64,000 nucleotides of DNA, from assembly GCF_017832975.1 (NCBI RefSeq), contig NZ_JAFIBI010000001.1, positions 1,984,001-2,048,000 on the forward strand, in the 5' to 3' direction. The notes beneath the pieces are model-generated. The model was given only the letters and a program-made list of their open reading frames with translations. It searched no databases and was not told the DNA's origin. This document shows positions 1-8,300 of this stretch, in pieces (the stretch's first letter is position 1; each line of letters begins with the position of its first letter). Both the position numbers and the translations under genes were made by a program. This DNA is from Arthrobacter sp. PvP023 (lineage in GTDB: Bacteria > Actinomycetota > Actinomycetes > Actinomycetales > Micrococcaceae).

Positions 1-1
1 G

Positions 2-622
2 ACCCTCTACCCGGTCAGCGTGACATCCCACGACGTCATCGACGAGGCCGGCGGCAAGTCCCGCATCACTGTGGACTTCCTGAAGGAAGAGATTCTTTCC
101 GACGCCCGGCTGGTTTACCAGGCCCGGGAGCAGGCCATCGGGTCCGAAAGCATGCGCGAACTGGAGCGCCGCGTGGTTCTGTCCGTGATCGGCCGGAAGT
201 GGCAGGAGCATCTCTATGAGATGGACTACCTCAAGGAGGGCATCGGCCTCCGCGCCATGGCACAGCGTGACCCGCTCGTGGAATACCAGCGCGAGGGATT
301 CATCATGTTCCAGGCCATGATGGAGGCCATCAGGGAGGAGAGCGTTGGCTTCCTGTTCAACCTTGAGGTTGAGGTGACCCCCGCTGAGGACGTCGTTGTC
401 GCCGATGGCGCGGGGGAACACACGGAGCATCATGAGCCGCAGATCCATGCAGCAGGACTGGAAGCACCGGAGAAGCCCGCCCAGCTGCAATACACTGCTC
501 CGGGCGAAGACGGCGCCAGCCAGACCCGCGTCGAAGGCAGGTCGGCGGGGCGTTCCGGGAATCCGGCCAAGGCTGCCCAGGACGGCGCCCGGAAACCGGC
601 CCCGAAAAAGAAGAAGCGCTAG
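2..622 (+). CDS. secA: Preprotein translocase subunit SecA, C-terminal part (5' end outside window)
   Basis: The reading frame is open from the first bases of the window, so this is the 3' end of a longer gene and the GTG at 20 is not a true start. The residues preserve the SecA helical scaffold and wing end: an AGGKS stretch, then a long helix with [28 protein letters not shown] and the [13 protein letters not shown] segment, both hallmarks of SecA. SecA is the cytosolic ATPase that pushes unfolded preproteins through SecYEG. The tail (about residues 125-200) is low-complexity, ends in a Lys/Arg-rich stretch, and has no visible zinc-binding Cys motif. A strong hairpin follows at 665-696. The neighbouring Rv3235-family gene is also found near secA in other actinobacteria, which supports the call. 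Confidence 0.95.
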   Translation, partial: TLYPVSVTSHDVIDEAGGKSRITVDFLKEEILSDARLVYQAREQAIGSESMRELERRVVLSVIGRKWQEHLYEMDYLKEGIGLRAMAQRDPLVEYQREGFIMFQAMMEAIREESVGFLFNLEVEVTPAEDVVVADGAGEHTEHHEPQIHAAGLEAPEKPAQLQYTAPGEDGASQTRVEGRSAGRSGNPAKAAQDGARKPAPKKKKR

Positions 623-664
623 AAACGCTAGGGGCTGCCTCAGCGGCAGTAGATTAAAGCACAA

Positions 665-696
665 GTGAGGACCGGAACAGTTGTTCCGGTCCTCAC
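665..696. terminator. Hairpin terminator between secA and the convergent Rv3235-family gene
   Basis: A perfect 15-bp inverted repeat (665-679 with 682-696, arm GTGAGGACCGGAACA) with a 2-nt spacer lies just after the secA stop codon. It sits between convergent genes, so it probably ends transcription from both sides. No clear T-run follows, which is common in high-GC actinobacteria. Confidence 0.75.
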
Positions 697-754
697 CTGA
701 TTCCATTGGTGTCTGAACGCCAGGATGGCGGGACATTGAATACAGGCCGATCCC

Positions 755-1303
755 TCAGCCGATCTCCAGTGCCGTGATCCGCCATACCTGATTGCTGCGC
801 TCAAGCCGCACGGCGACTGCGCGAACCCTTAGTTCATCCACTACTACGGCACTTGCCTCGTAGACTCCGGACGCGACTTCGCAGGCGCGGACCGATCTGA
901 CTGCGGGATTACGGTGCAGGCGCCCTGCCGTGGGTGAGGGTCCCGCCGCCAGCCGACGGGTCAGCGCCGCGCGGTGCTGGAGTGAGGCCAGGCACCGCTG
1001 ATCAAGCCTCCGGGAGAGTTGCTGGATGGGACGTGTTCCGGCCAGCACTTCGATGGCGGCCTGGACGGTCCCGCGGGTAATTGCACAGACCTCCTTGTTC
1101 TCGCTCACTATCTGCAGGGTCGGCCCGTTCTTGGTGGCTTGACCCGGGTTGCCCGGCCGGGGCGTTGACGGCGTGCCGGCCCCGCCCTGAAGCGGGGCAC
1201 GGCTGCCGGCTGCCGGGACTGCTGCCAGTCTGCGGGCTGGCTGTTCACCGGCCGCCGAGCGTTCCAACGCGGGTGATGTGGGGACCAGCTGCAATGCGCT
1301 CAT
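755..1303 (-). CDS. Rv3235 family (DUF6459-like) protein
   Basis: This 182-aa protein has a low-complexity Pro/Ala/Gly-rich first third and a conserved C-terminal region with RPIQQLSRRLDQRCLASL, RSVRACEVASGVYEASAVV and a final R-x-x-A-x-x-L-E segment. That pattern fits the actinobacterial Rv3235 family, whose fold resembles small NTF2-like domains and whose function is unknown. The ATG at 1303 was chosen because an AGAGGAAG ribosome-binding site precedes it; a longer open frame runs to 1516 but overlaps the upstream LysM gene. It lies 53 bases downstream of that gene on the same strand, so the two are probably co-transcribed. Identification is from remembered family features. Confidence 0.7.
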   Translation of the reverse strand: MSALQLVPTSPALERSAAGEQPARRLAAVPAAGSRAPLQGGAGTPSTPRPGNPGQATKNGPTLQIVSENKEVCAITRGTVQAAIEVLAGTRPIQQLSRRLDQRCLASLQHRAALTRRLAAGPSPTAGRLHRNPAVRSVRACEVASGVYEASAVVVDELRVRAVAVRLERSNQVWRITALEIG

Positions 1304-1356
1304 GATGCTTCCTCTGATTGATGACGGATATTTGATAGCTATGGCCGGCTGCGGAT

Positions 1357-2166
1357 CTAGGATCCGGAAGGAGGCCGGAGGACCTGTCCCGGAAGAAGTG
1401 CGTTGGGGTTGTCTCCTATGGCAGCCCTGTTGGCCTCGTACCATCGCGGCCATTCCAGGGCGATATCGAGATCGGACACCTGGGACCCGCCCAGCTGCCT
1501 GGCCGCAATGCTCCACAGCGAGTCCCCGGCCACCACGGTGACGTGCCCGCGGTCATCACCAGGTTGCTGGCGGGCGGATCTTGCAGGTTGTGCCGCCAAA
1601 GGACCCGGGGCCACGTGGGGTGCATTCGGTTTCCAGCGTGGATCCGAGCCCTCAACGGATGTGGATACTGCGGGCAGGGCGGACATAAGGGTGGCGCGGC
1701 CGTCAGCAGGCTGCCCGGTGGGGGTCCAAACCGCTGCAGTGGCGGGATTGGACGTTGGACTCCACCGAGGGTCCGCCGGATCCGCCGCTGCATGGGCGAA
1801 CGGCGCCCCCAATAGTTGGACTCCGACTGCGGCGAGGGCGAGCCTGCGCATGAACGCTGGACTGAACTTTCCGGTGACTTCGGCAGCCCGGTTGCTTCCG
1901 GCACGCTCGAGGACCGCGGAGGCGAATGCGGACAGCATGGACAGGACCCACCAGGTGACGACGATGAGCCCTGCGGTGTTGACGACAAATCCGAGCAGGT
2001 CTTCGAAGTCCGGGGACTGGGCCTTTGCAGACGACCGCTGCCAGCGCTCCATCAGTGAGGCTCCGGTTGCCGCCAGAAAGAAACCAAGGAGCAAAATCGC
2101 CACCGCCAGGGTTGCGTCCGAGCCGAGCAACCTGCCGCGTGAAACCACCAGGACCCAGCTCCTCAC
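1357..2166 (-). CDS. LysM-domain membrane protein
   Basis: The 269-aa product has two N-terminal membrane segments (about residues 16-38 and 58-85), then a third hydrophobic stretch ending in an AHA signal-like site near residue 125. A Pro/Ala-rich linker follows, and a C-terminal LysM domain spans about 205-265 (VVAGDSLWSIAARQL...NPNALLPGQVLRPP). LysM domains bind N-acetylglucosamine in peptidoglycan, so the C-terminus is expected outside the membrane. The GTG at 2166 is the first available start and lacks a good ribosome-binding site, so the start is uncertain. A tandem decamer repeat (2171-2200) lies immediately upstream. It is probably first gene of an operon with the Rv3235-family gene. 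Confidence 0.75.
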   Translation of the reverse strand: MRSWVLVVSRGRLLGSDATLAVAILLLGFFLAATGASLMERWQRSSAKAQSPDFEDLLGFVVNTAGLIVVTWWVLSMLSAFASAVLERAGSNRAAEVTGKFSPAFMRRLALAAVGVQLLGAPFAHAAADPADPRWSPTSNPATAAVWTPTGQPADGRATLMSALPAVSTSVEGSDPRWKPNAPHVAPGPLAAQPARSARQQPGDDRGHVTVVAGDSLWSIAARQLGGSQVSDLDIALEWPRWYEANRAAIGDNPNALLPGQVLRPPSGS

Positions 2167-2170
2167 TTCA

Positions 2171-2220
2171 TTTGATGCTGTTTGATGCCGTTTGATGTAA
2201 CTAAAACTAGTTTGACCTCC
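2171..2220. promoter_or_regulatory. Tandem 10-bp direct repeats upstream of the LysM gene
   Basis: Three consecutive decamers begin with TTTGATG (2171, 2181, 2191), exactly one helical turn apart, and a weaker TTTGAC copy occurs two turns further (2211). They lie in the divergent intergenic region just upstream of the LysM gene start. Direct repeats in helical phase suit a cooperatively binding regulator. BldC is known to bind direct repeats, and a BldC-like gene lies 0.7 kb away, but the link is inference. Confidence 0.4.
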
Positions 2221-2311
2221 ATCTTCGAGTTTTGTCTAGTCATTTGTTTTTTCGATGCCCGCGGGACGGCCGTGAATTGACCGCCGGGCGGCACCGGCCT
2301 AGATTTGCGGC

Positions 2312-2890
2312 ATGCGATGGGATGCCTTGTTTGAGGACCTGGAGGCGCAGTTGGCCTCAGTTGACCGCTTGGAGCTTGAATCAGAAATCGCCGAGAGGTC
2401 GCGGGCGGACGTTGCGGGCATAGAGTTGGCGGACAGATTGCGCGGATCCCTTGGGCTCAGGGTGGCGGTCCATTTGGCATCCGGTGCCGCGTTCGAGGGA
2501 ACATTGAGCCACGTCGGGGGAGAGAGCCTGCTCCTCAACGATCAATATCACCAAGTGCTGATTCCGTTTGCAGCGGCTTCCCGCTACCAGGGCCTGGGCA
2601 GGCTCGCAGTGTCGGAGCCGTCATCCGTCAGGCGAAAACTGGGACTGGCCAGTGCACTTCGCGCCCTGGCGCGTGACAGGGCTGATGTCACGGTCGTCCT
2701 CGTCGGAGCTACCGCGGAAGCCGCGGGGTTGAGCGGTGTCATAGACCGCGTGGGGCGGGACTATTTGGATCTGGCCGTAACCCGGCCCGGAGAAGCCCGC
2801 CGTGCCGCCAATGTCAGTCAGATTGCGTCGGTACCGTTTTCGTCGCTTGGTGCGCTACGGTCCGTCCGCGGCGCGGATCATCATCAGTAG
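2312..2890 (+). CDS. Conserved hypothetical protein
   Basis: This is a 192-aa soluble protein without signal peptide or membrane segment. Residues 1-45 form a probable acidic amphipathic helix (FEDLEAQL...LELESEIAERSRADVAGIEL). Residues 46-190 are beta-rich, with two similar strand pairs: RVAVHLASGAAFEGTLSHVGGESLLLND, and VTVVLVGATAEAAGLSGVIDRVGRDYLDLAV. The pattern of a strand, G-x-(V/I), and D/N-x-L-x-L recalls Sm-like or small beta-barrel folds, but I cannot assign a family. It is transcribed away from the LysM gene and converges on the BldC-like gene. The start at 2312 is the first ATG. Confidence 0.65.
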   Translation: MRWDALFEDLEAQLASVDRLELESEIAERSRADVAGIELADRLRGSLGLRVAVHLASGAAFEGTLSHVGGESLLLNDQYHQVLIPFAAASRYQGLGRLAVSEPSSVRRKLGLASALRALARDRADVTVVLVGATAEAAGLSGVIDRVGRDYLDLAVTRPGEARRAANVSQIASVPFSSLGALRSVRGADHHQ

Positions 2891-2897
2891 GATGTAT

Positions 2898-2928
2898 CCG
2901 CGGCAGTAGGACGCCTCAGCGTCCGCCG
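2898..2928. terminator. Hairpin between convergent genes
   Basis: An inner stem GGACGC (2908-2913) / GCGTCC (2918-2923) with loop CTCA is extended by an outer GCGGC (2898-2902) / GCCGC (2924-2928), with a 5-nt bulge on the left arm. It sits between the convergent hypothetical gene and the BldC-like gene and probably terminates both. Confidence 0.55.
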
Positions 2929-2933
2929 CTGGC

Positions 2934-3149
2934 TCAGACGGACTTGGACTTGGTTTGCTGGATCATTCGGTCCGCCTCGGCATAGCGCTCTTCGATGTAT
3001 TGTTCCAACATCTTTTCTTCGACACGCCACTGTCCGCGGCCCCCCACCTGGATGGCCTTGAGTTCCCCGCTTCGCACGAGCGCGTAGGCTGCCGGGGAGT
3101 TGATCTGCAGCTGTTCGGCTACGTCTGCGAGGGTCAGAAATCGGGGCAT
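2934..3149 (-). CDS. BldC/excisionase-like helix-turn-helix DNA-binding protein
   Basis: The 71-aa protein is almost entirely a winged MerR-like helix-turn-helix: FLTLADVAEQLQIN (helices 1-2), a recognition segment with AYALVRSGELKAIQVGG, then RGQWRVEEKMLEQYIEERYAEADR. This matches BldC and Xis-type proteins, which bind DNA as head-to-tail arrays on direct repeats. Two copies of TGCCACTATT, 11 bp apart, overlap and precede the start codon, suggesting autoregulation. A second homologue is encoded at 57528-57782 within the island. The short length is usual for BldC-like proteins (about 68-85 aa). Confidence 0.85.
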   Translation of the reverse strand: MPRFLTLADVAEQLQINSPAAYALVRSGELKAIQVGGRGQWRVEEKMLEQYIEERYAEADRMIQQTKSKSV

Positions 3150-3169
3150 GCCACTATTTTGCCACTATT
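3149..3169. promoter_or_regulatory. Direct repeat operator candidate at the BldC-like gene
   Basis: TGCCACTATT occurs at 3149-3158 and again at 3160-3169, an 11-bp period, directly abutting the start codon of the BldC-like gene. On the coding strand the copies read AATAGTGGCA. The spacing is one helical turn, as expected for head-to-tail binding by a BldC-type protein. Confidence 0.45.
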
Positions 3170-3303
3170 GGTGCCGAATGATGCGGTTATCCACAGTTTG
3201 GCGTCGTTTGACCTTGTGACTTTCGATCCGGCCGTTTTGCCGTAACAATGAGGGAGTCCGGCGCACGAACCAGCCCGGCCGGCACCGATGGGGGGAGCAG
3301 TAC

Positions 3304-3948
3304 GTGAGTGCAAGCACGACGACTACGGCAGTCAGGCTGAAGAAGCCTTCCTGGAAGGATCCGCGGCTCCTGCTCGGATTCCTGCTGGTTCTGGCGTCCG
3401 TGGCGGGTGTGGTCTCGCTGGTTAGTGCGGCCGACCAGACCACCGAGGTCTATGCGGCAAAAGGGCCGATCGCCGTGGGGGAGAAACTCACGGCGGAGAA
3501 CGTCAACCGGGTAAAAGTCAGGCTCGGTGACGTCGAAGGGCACTACGTCACGGCGGAAGCCGGGCTTCCCGAAGGCGTGGTTGCGGTCCAGCGCATCGGC
3601 CCGGACCAGTTGGTCCCGCGGGACAGCCTCGGCAAGCCCGATGCACTAGACCGCAAACCGGTTGCCATCACCATCGACGAAGCTCTGCCGGAGCAGGTCG
3701 CCGCCGGTTCGCGGGTGGACGCCTGGGTGGCGCTTCCGGATGCCCGCAACGGGTTCAGCGAGCCGAAGTTACTGCTTCCCGGGGCCGAGATAGCCGAGGT
3801 CACTCCCGGCTCGACCGCCCTGGGGTCTTCCCGGTCCACTGTGGTCATGGTGCTCGTCACTGACGAGCAGATGCCGAGGCTGCTGGGAGCGCAGGCGAAC
3901 AAGGCCAAGATATCCGTCGTCTGGAACCCGGGCGGTGGAACCTCATGA
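3304..3948 (+). CDS. SAF-domain protein (CpaB/RcpC-like)
   Basis: The 214-aa protein has one membrane segment (about residues 24-42) and then an SAF domain (about 48-115) with the VYAAKGPIAVGEKLTAENV signature, followed by a second beta-rich region. CpaB/RcpC proteins carry this arrangement in Flp/Tad pilus assembly and may bind cell-wall glycans. The start is GTG at 3304, preceded by GGGGGGAG (3291-3298). The stop overlaps the next gene's ATG by 4 bases (ATGA), so the two are translationally coupled. No other pilus gene lies close by; the only other one is the broken cpaF at 41.5 kb. Confidence 0.75.
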   Translation: MSASTTTTAVRLKKPSWKDPRLLLGFLLVLASVAGVVSLVSAADQTTEVYAAKGPIAVGEKLTAENVNRVKVRLGDVEGHYVTAEAGLPEGVVAVQRIGPDQLVPRDSLGKPDALDRKPVAITIDEALPEQVAAGSRVDAWVALPDARNGFSEPKLLLPGAEIAEVTPGSTALGSSRSTVVMVLVTDEQMPRLLGAQANKAKISVVWNPGGGTS

Positions 3949-5255
3949 GTATTCCGGTGGTCACGGTCGGGCAATCCCGCGAGGACCTGGTCGGTGGCTT
4001 GGAACGCCTCCATGGACCGGTCACCGTCGTGCGGAGGTGCTCGGAACTGACTGAGCTTCTGGCCGCCTGCCAGAGCGGACTTGCGCGGGCAGCCGTCGTC
4101 GCCGAAGGAAGCGACGAACTGACGGCTTCGCTTGTTGACCGGCTCACAGCCGTGGGGGTCGTGATCGTTGCGTTGACGGACAGCGCAGCCGAGACGGCTC
4201 GGCTGACCGCGATCGGCGTTACTGTTGCGCCGGCGGGGGTGGATTCGGCAGCACTGGCGGGCAGGATCTCGGGCGCAGTTGCCCAGTGGGCGCCTCCCGG
4301 CTCGTTTCAGGCGGATGACCGCGGGTTCGCAGACACGGGTGCCGCCATCCGGACCGTGCCGGGCGCGGGAGTTGATGTCCAGGCAGAGCCGTCCGGTACG
4401 GGCCGGATCATCAGCGTATGGGGTCCGGCCGGGTCGCCGGGCCGGACGCTGGTGGCAGCCAACATGGCCGGTGAACTGGCTGCTGCGGGCAACTCAGTCC
4501 TCCTGATCGACGCTGACAGCTATGGAGCGAGTGTCGCGGGAGTACTGGGATTGCTGGACGAATCTGCGGGGCTGGCGCAGGCCTGCCGGTTGGCCGACCT
4601 GGGCCAACTGGATGCCGACGCCTTGCTGAAGATCGCCACCCCAGTCGCCCTGAAGACGGGCACGCTCCAGGTTCTGACCGGGATCACACGCGCTGATCGC
4701 TGGACGGAGTTGCGCGCTTCCGCCCTTGGCGTGGTCTTCGAGAAAGCCCGTGAAGTGGCAGAGTACACAGTTGTGGACACCGGATTCTGCCTCGAGGCAG
4801 ATGAAGAACTCAGTTTTGACACCATGGCCCCGCGCAGGAACGCCGCCACGCTTCGGAGCCTTGAACTGGCGGACACCGTTTACGCTGTGGGGTCGGCCGA
4901 CTCCATTGGCGTGCCGCGGCTGGTCCGGGGCCTTTCCGAGCTTGAAGCTGCAGTTCCCCAAGCGTCGCCGCAGGTGATCCTGAACAAAGTCCGTGCTTCG
5001 GCCGCCGGCCGCTTCCCCGAGCGTCAGCTCCGGGCGGCGTGGGAAAGGTACGGGCCGGCGGAAGGCATATCCGCGTTCCTCCCATCGGACAGCGTCTCCT
5101 GTGACACGGCACTGTTGTCCGGAAACCTATTGCTCGAGGCCGCACCCGAATCGGGGCTGCGTCAGGCGATTGCGAAAATCGTTTGTGCACCCGCCCAGCA
5201 AAAACGCCGATCCTCTGTCTTTTCTTCCACAGCGAAGCGTCATCTAAAGGGCTAG
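3945..5255 (+). CDS. CpaE/TadZ-like MinD-family ATPase with altered P-loop
   Basis: The 436-aa protein has a receiver-like N-terminal region (about 1-115) and a MinD/ParA-like domain from about residue 150. Its P-loop reads GPAGSPGRT, where canonical MinD proteins have KGGxGKT, so the P-loop lysine is Arg. LLIDADSYGASVAG (about 184) is the switch I/Walker A' region, and TVVDTGFCLE (about 265) corresponds to Walker B. CpaE/TadZ proteins position Tad pilus machinery at the inner membrane. It overlaps the SAF gene by 4 bases, and gdh follows after 57 bases. The altered P-loop may be a variant of this subfamily rather than loss of function. Confidence 0.7.
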   Translation: MSIPVVTVGQSREDLVGGLERLHGPVTVVRRCSELTELLAACQSGLARAAVVAEGSDELTASLVDRLTAVGVVIVALTDSAAETARLTAIGVTVAPAGVDSAALAGRISGAVAQWAPPGSFQADDRGFADTGAAIRTVPGAGVDVQAEPSGTGRIISVWGPAGSPGRTLVAANMAGELAAAGNSVLLIDADSYGASVAGVLGLLDESAGLAQACRLADLGQLDADALLKIATPVALKTGTLQVLTGITRADRWTELRASALGVVFEKAREVAEYTVVDTGFCLEADEELSFDTMAPRRNAATLRSLELADTVYAVGSADSIGVPRLVRGLSELEAAVPQASPQVILNKVRASAAGRFPERQLRAAWERYGPAEGISAFLPSDSVSCDTALLSGNLLLEAAPESGLRQAIAKIVCAPAQQKRRSSVFSSTAKRHLKG

Positions 5256-5312
5256 GCTCGCCATAAGGGTTGCAAAGAGGCAACTATGAACTTGTGATGG
5301 AGGCGTTTGTCG

Positions 5313-8300
5313 ATGTCGTCTGGGTCCAGCGTGGAGGATCAGTCCGTTTTGCTCGGAGCCCGTGAAGGGTACTTCGGAGACTACTACGAGCACCTAGCGG
5401 AGGAGGACTCCCGGGCTTACTCACCGGATGTCCTTGCCGCCCGCGCCGAAACCCACCGCGAGGTGGCTGCTGTCCGCGTCCCGGGCACGGCCAACGTCCG
5501 GATTGTGGACGAACCCGATTGCAGCGTCGTGTACATCGTCACGGACGATATGCCGTTCCTGGTGGACTCGGTAAACGCCGAGCTCGTTCGCCAGAACTCG
5601 GCGATTCATCTCGTCCTCCACCCGCTTTTTGTTGTGACGCGTAACCGGGAAACCGCTCGGCTCACAAAAGTGGACAGGGTCCCGTCCAGCATCGGCATTT
5701 CCAGTGGCGACACTGCAGCCATGCCGAGCCTGTCGCACCTTATTGCCCAGGGCGACAACGCCTCGCATATGGAGTCGTGGATCGCTGTCGAAATCGGACC
5801 TGCCAGCGAGGAAGCGCATGCGCGGCTCATCGAAGGCATCGAACGAGTCCTCGGGGACGTCCGGGCAGCTGTGGAAGACTGGCCGAAGATGCGCAACAAG
5901 GCGCTTCAGATCGCCCAGGACCTGGACAACGTGGCCAACCCCTCGCAGATCGAGGAACTGCGCCAGGCCCAGGACCTCCTTCGGTGGCTCGACGACGGCA
6001 ACTTCACCTTCCTTGGCTACCGCGAATATGACCTCGTCAACGAGTCCGGCGAGGACGTGCTGGAACTGCGGGAGGAGAGCGGCCTCGGGCTGCTGCGCAG
6101 CGGAGCCGACGGACACCACGTCCAGCACCTCACGGTTGCTGGCCGCAGGAAGGCGCGTGAAAAGCGCGCCCTGGTCATTACCAAAGCCAATTCCCGGTCC
6201 ACAGTGCACCGCCCGGCATATCTTGACTACATCGGAGTCAAGAGCTTTGACGCCGCCGGAAACGTAAACGGCGAGCAGCGGTTCATCGGCCTCTTCGCCA
6301 CCAGCGCCTACGCTGGTTCCGTTAGGAACATTCCGATTGTTCGCGAGAAGGTTGAAGCTGTCCTTCGCAATGCGGGGTTCCCGCCGCACTCGCACTCCGG
6401 CAAGGACTTGCTGGGCATCCTTGAAACGTACCCCCGCGACGAGCTGTTCCAGATCGAGATTTCGGACCTTGCTGCGACGGCAACCGGGATCCAGCGGCTT
6501 CAGGAGCGGCGGCGCACCCGGCTGTTCCTGAGGCCTGATATCTACGGTCGGTTCATGTCCGCACTCGTGTATCTTCCCCGCGACCGCTACACGACCAACG
6601 TCCGCCTCCGCATTGAGCAGGAACTCCGCGAGACCTTCCACGCAGTCTCCATTGACTACGAGGCAAGGATGACCGAGTCCGCGTTGGCCAGGTTGTTCTT
6701 CCGTATCCGGTTGCCCAAGGACGCCGACGTCAGCGACGTCAATGTTGAAGAGCTTGAGAAGAGGCTCGTCCGGGCTGCTCGTTCGTGGAGTGAGGGCATC
6801 ACCGAAGTGCTGCGTGCCAGCGCCACCGACGACGACAACAAAGGGCTTGCCTCGGCCTGGGCTGAGGCCTTCCCCGCCAGCTACCGCGTGGACTACGAGG
6901 TTGAGGACGCCCTGACGGACATCGCGCGGTTCGAGAAATACGGGTCGGCTGCCGAGCTGGCTGAAAAGGGCACTCAGGAGCGGCCGGGGGTCCACGTGTA
7001 CCTGCCGGAGGGGGCCGGAGCCACGCTTGAAGAGGACGCCCGGGTCAAGCTCTACATGCTTGAGCCGAAGAGCCTTAGCCAGATTCTGCCGTACTTCCAT
7101 AATCTTGGTCTTGAAGTGCTCGATGAACGGCCTTTCGAGATCGAGACGGCGGACAAGCGGGACTTCTTCCTGTACGACCTCGGTCTCAAATACCCCGCGG
7201 GGGTGGCCCCCCTCGCGACCGGCCAGTTGTTGGCGGACGCTTTCGGCGCCGCCGTTTCCGGTGATGTCGAGTCGGACAGTTTCGACCGGCTGGTCCTGCG
7301 CGAGGGCATGCACTGGCGCCAGATTGTGGTCCTCCGCGCGTATGCGAAATACATGCGCCAGATGGGCAACACGAATTCGTTCGGATTCATTGCCGACACG
7401 CTGCTGGCCAATCCCGACGTGACTCGTTCCCTGAGCGCCCTGTTCGCGGCGCGCTTTGACCCCGCCGTCGAGGACGACGTCCGGGCTGAGCGCCAGGCGA
7501 CCGTCCGCGCGGAACTTGCAGCCGCCATCGAACAGGTCGCCACGTTGGACGCAGACCGTGTGCTCCGGACGTTCGCGAACCTCATCGAGGCAACACTCCG
7601 TACGAACTTCTACCAGCAGAAGCCGTACCTGAGCTTCAAACTGAATCCGGCCGCGATCGACGGCCTGGCCTTCCCGCGCCCGATGTACGAAATCTGGGTG
7701 TACTCGCCCAGGGTGGAAGGCGTGCACCTGCGCTTTGGCAAGGTGGCCCGCGGCGGGCTGCGCTGGTCTGACCGGCGCGAGGACTTCCGCACCGAAATCC
7801 TTGGCCTTGTTAAGGCACAGACCGTCAAGAATGCCGTCATCGTGCCCACCGGCGCCAAGGGCGGATTCTTCGCCAAGCAGCTCCCGGACCCTGCCGTCGA
7901 CCGGGCGGCGTGGATGGCGGAGGGCGTGGAAAGCTACAAGACGTTCATCCGTGGTCTTCTGGACCTTACGGACAACCTGATCACGACTCCGGACGGCGAA
8001 GCGGTGGTTCCGCCGGCCGACGTCGTCCGCCACGACGACAACGACAATTACCTTGTCGTCGCTGCCGACAAGGGAACCGCAACGTTTTCGGACATCGCCA
8101 ACGGGCTGTCGGCAGAGTACGGCTTCTGGCTTGGCGATGCATTCGCTTCCGGCGGCTCCGTGGGCTACGACCACAAAGCCATGGGGATCACGGCGCGCGG
8201 CGCGTGGGAATCGGTCAAGCGCCACTTCAGCGAACTGGACCTGGACACCCAGTCGGAGCCGTTCACAGTGGTGGGCGTCGGCGATATGTCCGGGGATGTC

